Source of the DNA: Chrysaora quinquecirrha
Taxonomy: Eukaryota; Cnidaria; Scyphozoa; Semaeostomeae; Pelagiidae
Direction: 5' to 3'
Length of the DNA: 64,000 nt
Assembly: GCA_014526335.1 (NCBI GenBank)
Contig: JACTAT010000027.1
Span: 4,893,770 to 4,957,769 of the forward strand
Shown here: positions 21,656-35,923 of the stretch, in pieces
Layout: each line of letters begins with the position of its first letter
How positions within the stretch are numbered: the first letter of the stretch is position 1
Notes under the pieces: generated by a model
Told to the model about the DNA's origin: nothing
Database searches by the model: none
What the model saw: only the letters and a program-made list of their open reading frames with translations
Translations under genes and position numbers: made by a program

Positions 21656-23932
21656 TTAGAGACTTCCTATAAGGTGATTTTTCATTTTTCTTTTGAAAGA
21701 TAACTTAGTGGCAGCATTTTTCAAATCTAGAGGCAGAGAATTCCATAATTTGACACCATCAATTGTAAGAAAGTTTCTCTTAAAATTTGTGGAAATCAAT
21801 TGATAAGAAAAGCCACGGCTAGAAGATTGTCTAGTATTGTAATTATGAAGATTTTTTGTTTTTAAAAATTCTGCTCCTAAAGTAGAAGAGTTAGCATCTT
21901 TATTTATATCGAACATGAATTTTGCTGTTTCAAGCTTGTAGAGATTATCAAAATGCAAAAGTTTCAAACGTTTAAAGATTGTGTCGCTATTGGCTGTGTA
22001 CGATGCAAAATCAGCTACTCTAACAGCTTTTCGTAAGCTGCATGTCAGGGTTTCTAAACTTGTTTTACTTGCGCATCCCCAGTTTAAAATACCATACAGT
22101 GCATGAGATTGAATAAATGAGCTATAAAGTGTTCGTAAAGTATTTTTTGGCACAAAATGTCTCAGTTTATATAGAACTCTGATACCTTTAGATATTTTAA
22201 TGTTTACTTGTTTTACATGTTGTTTCCAATTTAGCTTTTCATCTATTATAATTCCAAGATACTTTGTATAGTTTTCCTGCTTAAGTTGTTCATCGTTTAT
22301 TATTAAGTTTATAGTTTTAGGTTCTTTTCTTGGACTGATTATAAGGAAGTTAGATTTAGATACATTTAAGGAGAGCTTATTAGCTAATAGCCATTCAGAT
22401 ACTTTTGTCAGTTGAGAATTCACAGTTTTTTCAATAATATCAAGATTTTTATTTGCAAATAAAATACTGGTGTCATCAGCAAACAGACGAAAATTTAGCT
22501 CTTTGGAAGAGTTGTATATATCATTGATGTACAGTAGAAATAACAGGGGTCCAAGCACACTTCCCTGTGGAACACCACATTTTATTTCACGTTCTGTTGA
22601 AGTTTCACCATTTGCAGTTACTACTTGTTTCCGTTTATTTAAGTATGATTTAAACCATGAAAGAGCCAATCCTCTTATACCATAATGCTCTAGTTTTTTT
22701 AATACGATGTCGTGATTAACAGTATCAAATGCCTTACTAAAATCAAGAAAAATGCAGCAAGAGAAAAGGCCTTTTTCTATATTGTTTATTAGTTGAGATT
22801 GTAACTCTAAAATTGCCAGAGAAGTGGACTTATTCTCTTGAAAACCGTATTGATGTTTGTATATGATATCATTTCTTCCTAAAAAACTTACCAGACGAGA
22901 ATTCATCAATTTTTCAAGAATTTTGCTAAAAATTGGAAGTATAGAGATAGGAGGATAATTTCCACATTCCAGTTTTGATTTGTTTTTGTGTATAGGAGTG
23001 ACTTTTGCAAATTTCAATTTATCTGGGAAGATTCCTTCCGAAAATGAAGAGCTTGCTATGTTGGAAAAAGGTTCAGAGATAGTGTAACAAACTAGTTTAA
23101 TCAGCTTGGTCGGAACATTGTAAGAATCATTTGATTTACTTTCGTCAAGATTAGCTATTATATCGTTGACCTCTTGCGGGGTCACTGGTTGTAGAAATAT
23201 GCTATTCATGTTTGAATTCTTCAAATATTTATTAAAGTCCTTTGTAGATGGTTTCATTTTTTCAACTAGTTTCTGTGCAACTGAAGTAAAGTACTGATTA
23301 AATGAATTAGCTACAATTTTGCTATCAGATGTAAATTTTCCATTTATTAGTAAATTATGTTTTACATTATTATTCTTATTGTTTTTAGAATTCATTATTT
23401 CTTTAATTCCAGACCAAAGTTTCTTACTATTCTTTTAAAATTTTTCAAAATATGAAGCATAGTAGCTTTTTTTGCTTTTTCTTATAAGATGATTAATAAG
23501 ATCTCTATAGTTTTTATATTTTTTATACATACAGAGGTTTTTTGTTTTTAGGAATTTCTTGTAGTATTTATTTTTAATTGAGATGGATTTTAAAATTCCT
23601 TTAGTGATCCAAGGCTTTAATTTTTGTTTATATGCTTTCTTTGATACTGGTTTTAAGGGAAAATGTTTATCAACAGAGTTAAGCAATTTTTCGTGGAATA
23701 AGTCATATTGGTTATTTGCTCCCTTCATTGAATTTATTGACGTTTCAAGATTCATTTTTCTTAAATCATGTACGTATAAATCAGGGTTGAATTTCTTATA
23801 ATCTCGAAAAAATCCTCTGTTGTCTTTTGTGGATTTTAATTGCAAGTCTTTGCAGAAAATGAAATTAGGCATATGATCAGATAGTTTGGAAGTTAGATTT
23901 CCACTAAAAGTCTCACAATCAATAGAATTCAA
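21656..23932 (-). pseudogene. LINE reverse transcriptase and linker
   Basis: A frame from 23932 to 21656 with one TAA at 23432-23434. The linker is Lys-rich. The RT shows YPPISILPIFSKILEK (usually YRPIS), QYGFQENKSTSLAI, LDFSKAFDTVNHDIVLKKL with the first Asp, GVPQGSVLGPLLFLLYIND and FADDTSILF with the catalytic Asp pair. In codons from the ATG at 23395 these are at about 149, 183, 217, 274 and 305. A C-terminal region with LWNSLPLDLKNA closes it. Without the stop it would be a full-length RT domain of the jockey/CR1 group. Confidence 0.88.
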
Positions 23933-24624
23933 AAAAATATTGTCAATTAGTGACCGTTTACTATCATTTACTACTTTGCTATGCTGAAGAATATGCAGCT
24001 GAAAAAAGTTCGAGAGCAGTAAATTTAAGAAAATTTCTGCATATTCATCGGAGTCAATATTGAAAAGATTAATGTTGAAGTCTCCAGTTATAAAAACAGT
24101 TTCTTTTCTTTTCTTATTTTTCTCGAAATTGTGTTTGTGAGGTATTCTAAGAATTTTTTATCATTTTTCTTTCTTGGATGACGATAGACAACTGCAACTA
24201 GGGAACTTTTGTTCTTATTAGACTTAATCTCTATCCAGTTGGCTTCAAACTCGCATTCATTATCTGTGTATGAGAAATCTAAATCTGTTCTAGGAGTAAA
24301 GCAAAGTTCATCAGAAACAAAGAAACCACACCCTCCTTTTAAACTTTTGCCTAGTGTTCCTTAATACTTTTGGTAACCTGGAAAAGATAGGTTATTAATA
24401 GTTGATTCATTCTTTTTAGTTAGCCATGTCTCTGATAAGGCTATCACATCAAATTTATGTTCTAGTGATGTCGTTAATAATTCTAAATTCTCAATATTTT
24501 TATTAAGCGAACAAATATTAGTATGCATAAGGCTAAATAATGGTGATTTACTTTGATTTAATTTATTGCATAACTTATAAAATTCATGTATGGTATAATA
24601 TTTAAAATTCGAGTTAGAGTTCAA
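23840..24624 (-). pseudogene. LINE AP endonuclease, frameshifted
   Basis: The first frame reads FSLMHTNICSLNKNIENL (the N of the endonuclease start) and IALSETWLTKK (catalytic Glu), then TAA at 24358-24360. It continues in that frame with GGCGFFVS and VVYRHPRKKN. A shift near 24120, in an A/G-rich run, leads to ITGDFNINLF and then to LSDHMPNFIF, the SDH motif. All core motifs of an APE-type endonuclease are present, but two lesions break the frame. Confidence 0.82.
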
Positions 24625-27600
24625 TGATGTTTGATCGGTGCCTTAGTGCTTTATAACCCCCTTTCGGTCTTCCTCTTGTCAGGCTTCTTTTACTTTGATT
24701 TAATATTAGTTCATTCTGCAATTTTCTCCATTTATTTTCCTTAATAATGATGTTTGATCTGTGCCTTAGTGCTTTATAACCCCCTTTTCGGTCTTCCTCT
24801 TGTCAGGCTTTTTTTAGTAATATAATAATAGTTCTTTCTGCAATTTTCTCCGTTTATTTTTTTAATAATGATGTTTGATCTTTGCCTTAGTGCTTTGTAA
24901 CCCCCTTTTCGGTCTTCCTATTGTCAGGCTTCTTTTACTGATATAATATTCGTTCATTCTGCAATGTTCTCCGTTTATTTTCTTTAATAATGATGTTTGA
25001 TCTGTGCCTTAGTGCCTTTTAACCCCCTTTTCGGTCTTCCGCTTGTCAGGCTTCTTTTACTATGATATAATATTACTTCATTCTGCAATTTTCTCCGTTT
25101 ATTTTCTTTAATAATGCTGTTTGATCTGTGCCTTAGTGCTTTATAACCTCCTTTTCGGTCTTCCTCTTGTCAGGCTTCTTTTACTATGATATAATATTGG
25201 TTCATTCTGTGATTTTCTCCGTTTATTTTCTTTAATAATGATGTTTGATCTGTGCCTTAGTGCATTTTAACCCCCTTTTCGGTCTTCCTCTTGTCAGGCT
25301 TCTTTTACTATGATATAATATTAGTTCATTCTGCAATTTTCTCCGTTTATTTTCTTTAATAATGCTGTTTGATCTGTGCCTTAGTGCTTTATAACCCCCT
25401 TTTCGGTCTTCCTCTTGTCAGGCTTCTTTTACTATGATATAATATTGGTTCATTCTGTGATTTTCTCCGTTTATTTTCTTTAATAATGATGTTTGATCTG
25501 TGCCTTAGTGCCTTTTAACCTCCTTTTCAGTCTTCTTCTTGTCAGTCTTGTTTTACTATGATATAATATTAGTTCATTCTGCAATTTTCTCCGTTTATTT
25601 TCTTTAATAATGATGTTTGATCTGTGCCTTAGTGCTTTATAATCCCCTTTTCGGTCTTCCTCTTGTCAGGCTTCTTTTACTATGATATAATATTAGTTCA
25701 TTCTGCAATGTTCTCCGTTTATTTTCATTAATAATGATGTTTTATCTGTGCCTTATTGCTTTATAACCCCCTTTTCGGTCTTCTTCTTGCCAGGTTTGTT
25801 TTACTGATATAATGTTCGTTCATTCTGTGATTTTCTCCGTTTATTTTCTTTAATAATTATGTCTGATCTGTGCCTTTGTACTTTATAACCCCTTTTTTGT
25901 CTTCCTATTGTCCGGGTTCTTTTACTGATATAATATTAGTTCATTCTTTGATTTTCTCCGTTTATTTTCTTTAATAAGGATGTTTGATCTGTGCCTTAGT
26001 GCTTTATAACCCCCTTTTCGGTCTTCCTCTTGTCAGGCTTCTTTTACTATGATATAATATTAGTTCATTCTGCAATGTTCTCCGTTCATTTTCATTAATA
26101 ATGATGTTTTATCTGTGCCTTAGTGCTTTATAACCCCCTTTTCTGTCTTCTTCTTGTCAGGTTTGTTTTACTTATATAATGTTCGTTCATTCTGTGATTT
26201 TCTCCGTTTATTTTCTTTAATAATGCTGTTTGATCTGTGCCTTAGTGCTTTATAACCCCCTTTTCTGTCTTCCTCTTGTCAGGCTTCTTTTACTATGATA
26301 CAATATTAGTTCATTCTGCATTTTTCTCCGTTTATTTTCTTTAATAATGCTGTTTGATCTGTGCCTTAGTGCTTTATAATCCCCTTTTTGGTCTTCCTCT
26401 TGTCAGGCTTCTTTTACTATGATATAATATTAGTTCATTCTGTGATTTTCTCCGTTTATTTTCTTTAATAATGTTGTTTGATCTGTGCCTTAGTGCATTT
26501 TAACCCCCTTTTCGGTCTTCCTCTTGTCAGGCTTCTTTTACTGTGATATAATATTAGTTCATTCTGCAATTTTCTCCGTTTATTTTCTTTAATAATGCTG
26601 TTTGATCTGTGCCTTAGTGCTTTATAACCCCCTTTTCTGTCTTCCTCTTGTCAGGCTTCTTTTACTATGATATAATATTAGTTCATTCTGTGATTTTCTC
26701 CGTTTATTTTCTTTAATAATGATGTTTGATCTGTGCCTTAGTGCCTTTTAACCTCCTTTTCAGTCTTCCTCTTGTCAGTCTTCTTTTACTATGATATAAT
26801 ATTAGTTCATTCTGCAATTTTCCCCGTTTATTTTCTTTAATAATGATGTTTGATCTGTGCCTTAGTGCTTTATATCCCCCTTTTCGGTCTTCCTCTTGTC
26901 AGGCTTCTTTTACTATGATATAATATTATGTCATTCTGCAATGTTCTCCGTTTATTTTCATTAATAATGATGTTTTATCTGTGCCTTATTGCTTTATAAC
27001 CCCCTTTTCGGTCTTCTTCTTGTCAGGTTTGTTTTACTGATATAATGTTCGTTCATTCTGTGATTTTCTCCGTTTATTTTCTTTAATAATTATGTCTGAT
27101 CTGTGCCTTAGTACTTTATAACCCCTTTTTTGTCTTCCTATTGTCCGGGTTCTTTTACTGATATAATATTAGTTCATTCTTTGATTTTCTCCGTTTATTT
27201 TCTTTAATAAGGATGTTTGATCTGTGCCTTAGTGCTTTATAACCCCCTTTTCGGTCTTCCTCTTGTCAGGCTTCTTTTACTATGATATAATATTGGTTCA
27301 TTCTGTGATTTTCTCCGTTTATTTTCTTTAATAATGATGTTTGATCTGTGCCTTAGTGCCTTTTAACCTCCTTTTCAGTCTTCTTCTTGTCAGTCTTGTT
27401 TTACTATGATATGATATTAGTTCATTCTGCTATTTTCTCCGTTTATTTTCTTTAATAATGATGTTTGATCTGTGCCTTAGTGCTTTATAACCCCCTTTTC
27501 GGTCTTCCTCTTGTCAGGCTTCCTTTACTATGATATAATATTAGTTCATTCTGCAATGTTCTCCGTTTATTTTCATTAATAATGATGTTTTATCTGTGCC

Positions 27601-30600
27601 TTATTGCTTTATAACCCCCTTTTTGGTCTTCTTCTTGTCAGGTTTGTTTTACTGATATAATGTTCGTTCATTCTGTGATTTTCTCCGTTTATTTTCTTTA
27701 ATAATTATGTCTGATCTGTGCCTTTGTACTTTATAACCCCTTTTTTGTCTTCCTATTGTCCGGGTTCTTTTACTGATATAATATTAGTTCATTCTTTGGT
27801 TTTCTCCGTTTATTTTCTTTAATAAGGATGTTTGATCTGTGCCTTAGTGCTTTATAACCCCCTTTTCGGTCTTCCTCTTGTCAGGCTTCTTTTACTATGA
27901 TATAATATTAGTTCATTCTGCAATGTTCTACGTTCATTTTCATTAATAATGATGTTTTATCTGTTCCTTAGTGCTTTATAACCCCCTTTTCTGTCTTCTT
28001 CTTGTCAGGTTTGTTTTACTTATATAATGTTCGTTCATTCTGTGATTTTCTCCGTTTATTTTCTTTAATAATTATGTCTGATCTGTGCCTTAGTACTTTA
28101 TAACCCCTTTTTTGTCTTCCTATTGTCCGGGTTCTTTTACTGATATAATATTAGTTCATTCTTTGATTTTCTCCGTTTATTTTCTTTAATAAGGATGTTT
28201 GATCTGTGCATTATAACCCCCTTTTCGGTCTTCCTCTTGTCAGTCTTGTTTTACTATGATATAATATTAGTTCATTCTGCAATTTTCTCCGTTTATTTTC
28301 TTTAATAATGATGTTTGATCTGTGCCTTAGTGCTTTATAACCCCCTTTTCGGTCTTCCTCTTGTCAGGCTTCTTTTACTATGATATAATATTAGTTCATT
28401 CTGCAATGTTCTCCGTTTATTTTCATTAATAATGATGTTTTATCTGTGCCTTATTGCTTTATAACCCCCTTTTCGGTCTTCTTCTTGTCAGGTTTGTTTT
28501 ACTGATATAATGTTCGTTCATTCTGTGATTTTCTCCGTTTGTTTTCTTTAATAATGCTGTTTGATCTGTGCCTTAGTGCTTTATAACCCCCTTTTCTGTC
28601 TTCCTCTTGTCAGGCTTCTTTTACTATGATACAATATTAGTTCATTCTGCAATTTTCTCCGTTTATTTTCTTTAATAATGCTGTTTGATCTGTGCCTTAG
28701 TGCTTTATAATCCCGTTTTCGGTCTTCCTCTTGTCAGGCTTCTTTTACTATGATATAATATTAGTTCATTCTGTGATTTTCTCCGTTTATTCTCTTTAAT
28801 AATGTTGTTTGATCTGTTCCTTAGTGCATTTTAACCCCCTTTTCGGTCTTCCTCTTGTCAGGCTTCTTCTACTATGATATAATATTAGTTCATTCTGCAA
28901 TTTTTTCCGTTTATTTTCTTTAATAATGCTGTTTGATCTGTGCCTTAGTGCTTTATAACCCCCTTTTCTTTCTTCCTCTTGTCAGGCTTCTTTTACTATG
29001 ATATAATATTAGTTGATTCTGTGATTTTCTCCGTTTATTTTCTTTAATAATGATGATTGATCTGTGCCTTAGTGCCTTTTAACCTCCTGTTCAGTCTTCC
29101 TCTTGTCAGTCTTCTTTTACTATGATATAATATTAGTTCATTCTGCAATTTTCCCCGTTTATTTTCTTTAATAATGATGTTTGATCTGTGCCTTAGTGCT
29201 TTATATCCCCCTTTTCGGTCTTCCTCTTGTCAGGCTTCTTTTACTATTATATAATATTAGTTCATTCTGCAATGTTCTCCGTTTATTTTCATTAATAATG
29301 ATGTTTTATCTGTGCCTTATTGCTTTATAACCCCCTTTTCGGTCTTCCTCTTGTCAGGCTTCTTTTACTATGATATAATATTAGTTCATTCTGCAATGTT
29401 CTCCGTTCATTTTCATTAATAATGATGTTTTATCTGTGCCTTAGTGCTTTATAACCCCCTTTTCTGTCTTCTTCTTGTCAGGTTTGTTTTACTTATATAA
29501 TGTTCGTTCATTCTGTGATTTTCTCCGTTTATTTTCTTTAATAGTGCTGTTTGATCTGTGCCTTAGTGCTTTATAACCCCCTTTTCTGTTTTCCTCTTGT
29601 CAGGCTTCTTTTACTCTGCAATTTTCTCCGTTTATTTTCTTTAATAATGCTGTTTGATCTGTGCCTTAGTGCTTTATAACCTCCTTTTCGGTCTTCCTCT
29701 TGTCAGGCTTCTTTTACTATGATATAATATTAGTTCATTCTGTGATTTTCTCCGTTTATTTTCTTTAATAATGTTGTTTGATCTGTGCCTTAGTGCATTT
29801 TAACCCCCTTTTCGGTCTTCCTCTTGTCAGGCTTCTTTTACTATGATATAATATTAGTTCATTCTGCAATTTTCCCCGTTTATTTTCTTTAATAATGATG
29901 TTTGATCTGTGCCTTAGTGCTTTATATGCCCCTTTTCGGTCTTCCTCTTGTCAGGCTTCTTTTACTATGATATAATATTAGTTCATTCTGCAATGTTCTC
30001 CGTTTATTTTCTTTAATAATGATGTTTGATCTGTGCCTTAGTGCTTTATAACCCCCTTTTCGGTCTTCCTCTTGTCAGGCTTCTTTTACTATGATATAAT
30101 ATTAGTTGATTCTGTGATTTTCTCCGTTTATTTTCTTTAATAATGATGTTTGATCTGTGCCTTAGTGCCTTTTAACCTCCTTTTCAGTCTTCCTCTTGTC
30201 AGTCTTCTTTTACTATGATATAATATTAGTTCATTCTGCAATTTTCCCCGTTTATTTTCTTTAATAATGATGTTTGATCTGTGCCTTAGTGCTTTATATC
30301 CCCCTTTTCGGTCTTCCTCTTGTCAGGCTTCTTTTACTATGATATAATATTAGTTCATTCTGCAATGTTCTCCGTTCATTTTCATTAATAATGATGTTTT
30401 ATCTGTGCCTTATTGCTTTATGACCCCCTTTTCGGTCTTCTTCTTGTCAGGTTTGTTTTACTGATATAATGTTCGTTCATTCTGTGATTTTCTCCGTTTA
30501 TTTTCTTTAATAATTATGTCTGATCTGTGCCTTAGTTCTTTATAACCCCTTTTTTGTCTTCCTATTGTCCGGGTTCTTTTACTGATATAATATTAGTTCA

Positions 30601-33600
30601 TTCTTTGATTTTCTCCGTTTATTTTCTTTATTAAGGATGTTTGATCTGTGCCTTAGTGCTTTATAACCCCCTTTTCGGTCTTCCTCTTGTCAGGCTTCTT
30701 TTACTATGATATAATATTGGTTCATTCTGTGATTTTCTCCGTTTATTTTCTTTAATAATGATGTTTGATCTGTGCCTTAGTGCCTTTTAACCTCCTTTTC
30801 AGTCTTCTTCTTGTCAGTCTTGTTTTACTATGATATAATATTAGTTCATTCTGCAATTTTCTCCGTTTATTTTCTTTAATAATGATGTTTGATCTGTGCC
30901 TTAGTGCTTTATAACCCCCTTTAAGGTCTTCCTCTCCTCAGGCTTCTTTTACTATGATATAATATTAGTTCATTCTGCAATGTTCTCCTTTTATTTTCAT
31001 TAATAATGACGTTTTATCTGTGCCTTATTGTTTTATAACCCCCTTTTCGGTCTTCTTCTTGTCAGGTTTGTTTTACTGATATAATGTTCGTTCATTCTGT
31101 GATTTTCTCCGTTTATTTTCTTTAATAATTATGTCTGATCTGTCCCTTAGTACTTTATAACCCCTTTTTTGTCTTCCTATTGTCCGGGTTCTTTTACTGA
31201 TATAATATTAGTTCATTATTTGGTTTTCTCCGTTTATTTTCTTTAATAAGGATGTTTGATCTGTGCCTTAGTGCTTTATACCCCCCTTTTCGGTCTTCCT
31301 CTTGTCAGGCTTCTTTTACTATGATATAATATTAGTTCATTCTGCAATGTTCTCCGTTCATTTTCATTAATAATGATGTTTTATCTGTGCCTTAGTGCTT
31401 TATAACCCCCTTTTCTGTCTTCTTCTTGTCAGGTTTGTTTTACTTATATAATGTTCGTTCATTCTGTGATTTTCTCCGTTTATTTTCTTTAATAATGCTG
31501 TTTGATCTGTGCCTTAGTGCTTTATAACCCCCTTTTCTGTCTTCCTCTTGTCAGGCTTCTTTTACTATGATACAATATTAGTTCATTCTGCAATTTTCTC
31601 CGTTTATTTTCTTTAATAATGCTGTTTGATCTGTGCCTTAGTGCTTTATAATCCCCTTTTCGGTCTTCCTCTTGTCAGGCTTCTTTTACTATGATATAAT
31701 ATTAGTTCATTCTGTGATTTTCTCCGTTTATTTTCTTTAATAATGATGTTTGATCTGTGCCTTAGTGCCTTTTAACCTCCTTTTCAGTCTTCCTCTTGTC
31801 AGTCTTCTTTTACTATGATATAATATTAGTTCATTCTGCAATTTTCCCCGTTTATTTTCTTTAATAATGATGTTTGATCTGTGCCTTAGTGCTTTATATC
31901 CCCCTTTTCGGTCTTCCTCTTGTCAGGCTTCTTTTACTATGATATAATATTAGTTCATTCTGCAATGTTCTCCGTTTATTTTCATTAATAATGATGTTTT
32001 ATCTGTGCCTTATTGCTTTATAACCCCCTTTTCGGTCTTCTTCTTGTCAGGTTTGTTTTACTGATATAATGTTCGTTCATTCTGTGATTTTCTCCGTTTA
32101 TTTTCGTTAATAATTATGTCTGATCTGTGCCTTAGTACTTTATAACCCCCTTTTTGTCTTCCTATTGTCCGAGTTCTTTTACTGATATAATATTAGTTCA
32201 TTCTTTGATTTTCTCCGTTTATTTTCTTTAGTAAGGATGTTTGATCTGTGCCTTAGTGTTTTATAACCCCCTTTTCGGTCTTCCTCTTGTCAGGCTTCTT
32301 TTACTATGATATAATATTTGTTCATTCTGCAATGTTCTCCGTTCATTTTCATTAATAATGATGTTTTATCTGTGCCTTAGTGCTTTATAACCCCCATTTC
32401 TGTCATCTTCTTGTCTGGTTTGTTTTACTGATATAATGTTCGTTCATTCTGTGATTTTCTCCGTTTATTTTCTTAATAATTATGTCTGATCTGTGCCTTA
32501 GTACTTTATAACCCCTTTTGTGTCTTCCTATTGTCCGGGTTCTTTTACTGATATATTATTAGTTAATTCTTTGATTCTCTCCGTTTATTTTCTTAAAAAA
32601 TGATGTTTGAGCTGTGCCCTAGTGCCTTTTACCACCTTTTCGGTCTTCCTCTTGTCAGGCTTCTTTTACTATGATATAATTTTAGTCCATTCTGCAATTT
32701 TTTCCGTTTATTTTCTTTAATAACGATGTTTGATCTGTGCCTTAGTGCTTCATAACACCCTTTTCGGTCTTCCTCTTGTCAGGCTTCTTTTACTAATATA
32801 ATATTAGTTCATTCTGTGATTTTCTCCATTTATTTTCTTTAATAACGATGTTTGACCTGTGCCTTAGTGCTTTATAACCCCCGTTCGGTCTACCTCTTGT
32901 CAGGCTTCTTTTACTATGACATAATATTAGTTCATTCTGCAATTTTCTCCATATATTTTCCTTAATAATGATGTTTGATCTGTGCCTTAGTGCTTTATAA
33001 CCCCATTTTCGGGTTTCCTCTTGTCAGGCTTCTTTTAGTGATATAATATTAGTTCATTCTGCAATTTTCTCCGTTTATTTTTTTAAAAATGATGTTTGAT
33101 ATGCGCCTTAGTGCTTTGTAACCCCCTTTTCGGTCTTCCTATTGTCAGGCTTCTTTTTTTGGTATAATATTCGTTCATTCTGCAATGTTCTCCGTTTATT
33201 TTTTTTAATAATGATGTTTGATCTGTGACTTTGTGCTTTGTAACCTCCTTTTCGGTCTTCCTATTGTCAGGCTTCTTTTTTTGATATTATATTCGTTCAT
33301 TCTGCAATGTTCTCCGTTTATTTTTTTTAATAATGATGTTTGATCTGTGCCTTAGTGCTTTATAACCCCTATTTTCGGTCTTCCTTTTGTCAGGCTTTTT
33401 TTACTGATATAATATTCGTTTATTCTGCAATTTTCTCCGTTTATTTTCTTTAATAATGATGTTTGATCTGTGCCTCAATGCTTTATTACCCCCTTTTCGG
33501 TCGTTCTCTTGTCAGGCTTCTTTTACTGATATAATATTCGTTCATTCGGTAATGTTCTCCGTTTATTTTCTTTAATAATGATGTTTGATCTGTGCCTTAG

Positions 33601-35923
33601 TGCTTTATAACCCCTATTTTCGGTATTCCTCTTGTCAGGCTGCTTTTACTATGATATAATATTAGTTGATTTTGCAATTTTCTCCGTTTATTTTCTTTAA
33701 TAATGATGTTTGATCTGTGCCTTAGTTCTTTATAACCCCCTTTCGGTCTTCCTCTTGTCAGGCTTCTTTTACTTTGATATAATATTCGTTCATTCTGCAA
33801 TGTTGTCGGTTTATTTACTTTATTAATGATGTTTGATCTGTGCCTTAGTGCTTTATAACCCCTATTTTCGGTCTTCCTCTTGTCAGGCTTCTTTTACTGA
33901 TATAATATTCGTTCATTCTGCAATGTTCTCCGTTTATTTTTTTTAATAATGATGTTTGATCTGTGCCTTAGTGCTTTTTAACCCCCATTTCGGTCTTCCT
34001 TTTGTCAGCCTTTTTTACTGATATAATATTCGTTTATTCTGCAATTTTCTCCGTTTATTTTCTTTAATAATGATGTTTGATCTGTGCCTCAATGCTTTAT
34101 TACCCCCTTTTCGGTCGTTCTCTTGTCAGGCTTCTTTTACTGATATAATATTCGTTCATTCTGTAATGTTCTCCGTTTATTTTCTTTAATAATGATGTTT
34201 GATCTGTGCCTTAGTGCTTTAAAACCCCTATTTTCGGTATTCCTCTTGTCAGGCTGCTTTTACTATGATATAATATTAGTTGATTCTGCAATGTTCTCCT
34301 TTTATTTTCTTTAATAATGATGTTTGATCTGTGCCTTAGTGCTTTATAACCCCCTTTTCCGTCTTCCTCTTGTCAGGCTTCTTTTACTATGATATAATAT
34401 TCGTTCATTCTGCAATGTTCTCCGTTTATTTTCTTTAATAATGAAGTTTGATCTGTGCCTTAGTGCTTTATAACCCCCTTTTCGGGCTTCCTCTTGTCAG
34501 GCTTCTTTTAGTGATATAATATTCGTTCATTCTGCAATGTTCTCCGTTTATTTTTTTTAATAATGATTTTTGATCTGTGACTTAGTGCTTTGTAACCTCC
34601 TTTTCGTTCTTCCTATTGTCAGGCTTCTTTTTTTGATATAATATTCGTTCATTCTGCAATGTTCTCCGTTTATTTTTTTTAATAATGATGTTTGATCTGT
34701 GCCTTAGTGCTTTTTAACCCCCTTTTCGGTCTTCCTCTTGTCAGGCTTTTTTTACTGATATAATATTCGTTCATTCTGCAATTTTCTCCATTTATTTTCT
34801 TTAATAATGATGTTTGATCTGTGCCTCAATGCTTTATAATCCCTTTTTCGGTCGTCCTCTTGTCAGGCTTCTTTTACTGATATAATATTCGTTCATTCTT
34901 TAATGTTCTCCGTTTATTTTCTTTAATAATGTTTGATCTGTGCCTTAGTGCTTTATAACCCCTATTTTCGGTATTCCTCTTGTCAGGCTTCTTTTACTAT
35001 GATATAATATTAGTTGATTTTGCAATGTTCTCCTTTTATTTTCTTTAATAATGATGTTTGATCTGTGCCTTAGTGCTTTATAACCCCCTTTTCGGTCTTC
35101 CTCTTGTCAGGCTTCTTTTAGTGATATATTATTAGTTCATTCTGCAATTTTCTCCGTTTATTTTCTTTAATAGCGATATTTGACCTGTGCCTTAGTGCTT
35201 TATAACCCCCGTTAGGTCTTCCTCTTGTCAGGCTTCTTTTACTATGATATAATATTCGTTCATTCTGCAATGTTCTCCGTTTATTTTCTTTAATAATGAT
35301 GTTTGATCTGTGCCTTAGTGCTTTATAACCCCCTTTTCGGGCTTCCTCTTGTCAGGCTTCTTTTAATGATATAATATTAGTTCATTCTGCAATTTTCTCC
35401 GTTTATTTTTTTAATAATGATGTTTGATATGTGCCTTAGTGCTTTGTAACCCCCTTTTCGGTCTTCCTATTGTCAGGCTTCTTTTTTTGATATAATATTC
35501 GTTCATTCTGCAATGTTCTCCGTTTATTTTTTTTAATAATGATGTTTGATCTGTGACTTAGTGCTTTGTAACCTCCTTTTCGTTCTTCCTATTGTCAGGC
35601 TTCTTTTTTTGATATAATATTCGTTCATTCTGCAATGTTCTCCGTTTATTTTTTTTAATAATGATGTTTGATCTGTGCCTTAGTGCTTTTTAACCCCCTT
35701 TTCGGTCTTCCTCTTGTCAGGCTTTTTTTACTGATATAATATTCGTTCATTCTGCAATTTTCTCCGTTTATTTTCTTTAATAATGATGTTTGATCTGTGC
35801 CTCAATGCTTTATAACCCCCTTTTCGGTCGTCCTCTTGTCAGGCTTCTTTTACTGATATAATATTCGTTCATTCTATAATGTTCTCCGTTTATTTTCTTT
35901 AATAATGATGTTTGATCTGTGCC

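Larger units (their letters stand above)
21266..24625 (-). mobile_element. CR1/L2-like LINE, 5'-truncated, in the satellite array
   Basis: Minus-strand non-LTR retrotransposon with endonuclease and reverse transcriptase but no ORF1. Its 3' end, at the left, carries a run of pentamers seen on the plus strand as AAATC repeats (about 21267-21292). That is a simple-repeat tail typical of CR1-like and related LINEs. Satellite sequence lies on both sides. The junctions share GTTCAA, and about 34 bp of the satellite unit are missing at the right junction. Stops and one shift inactivate it. Confidence 0.85.
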
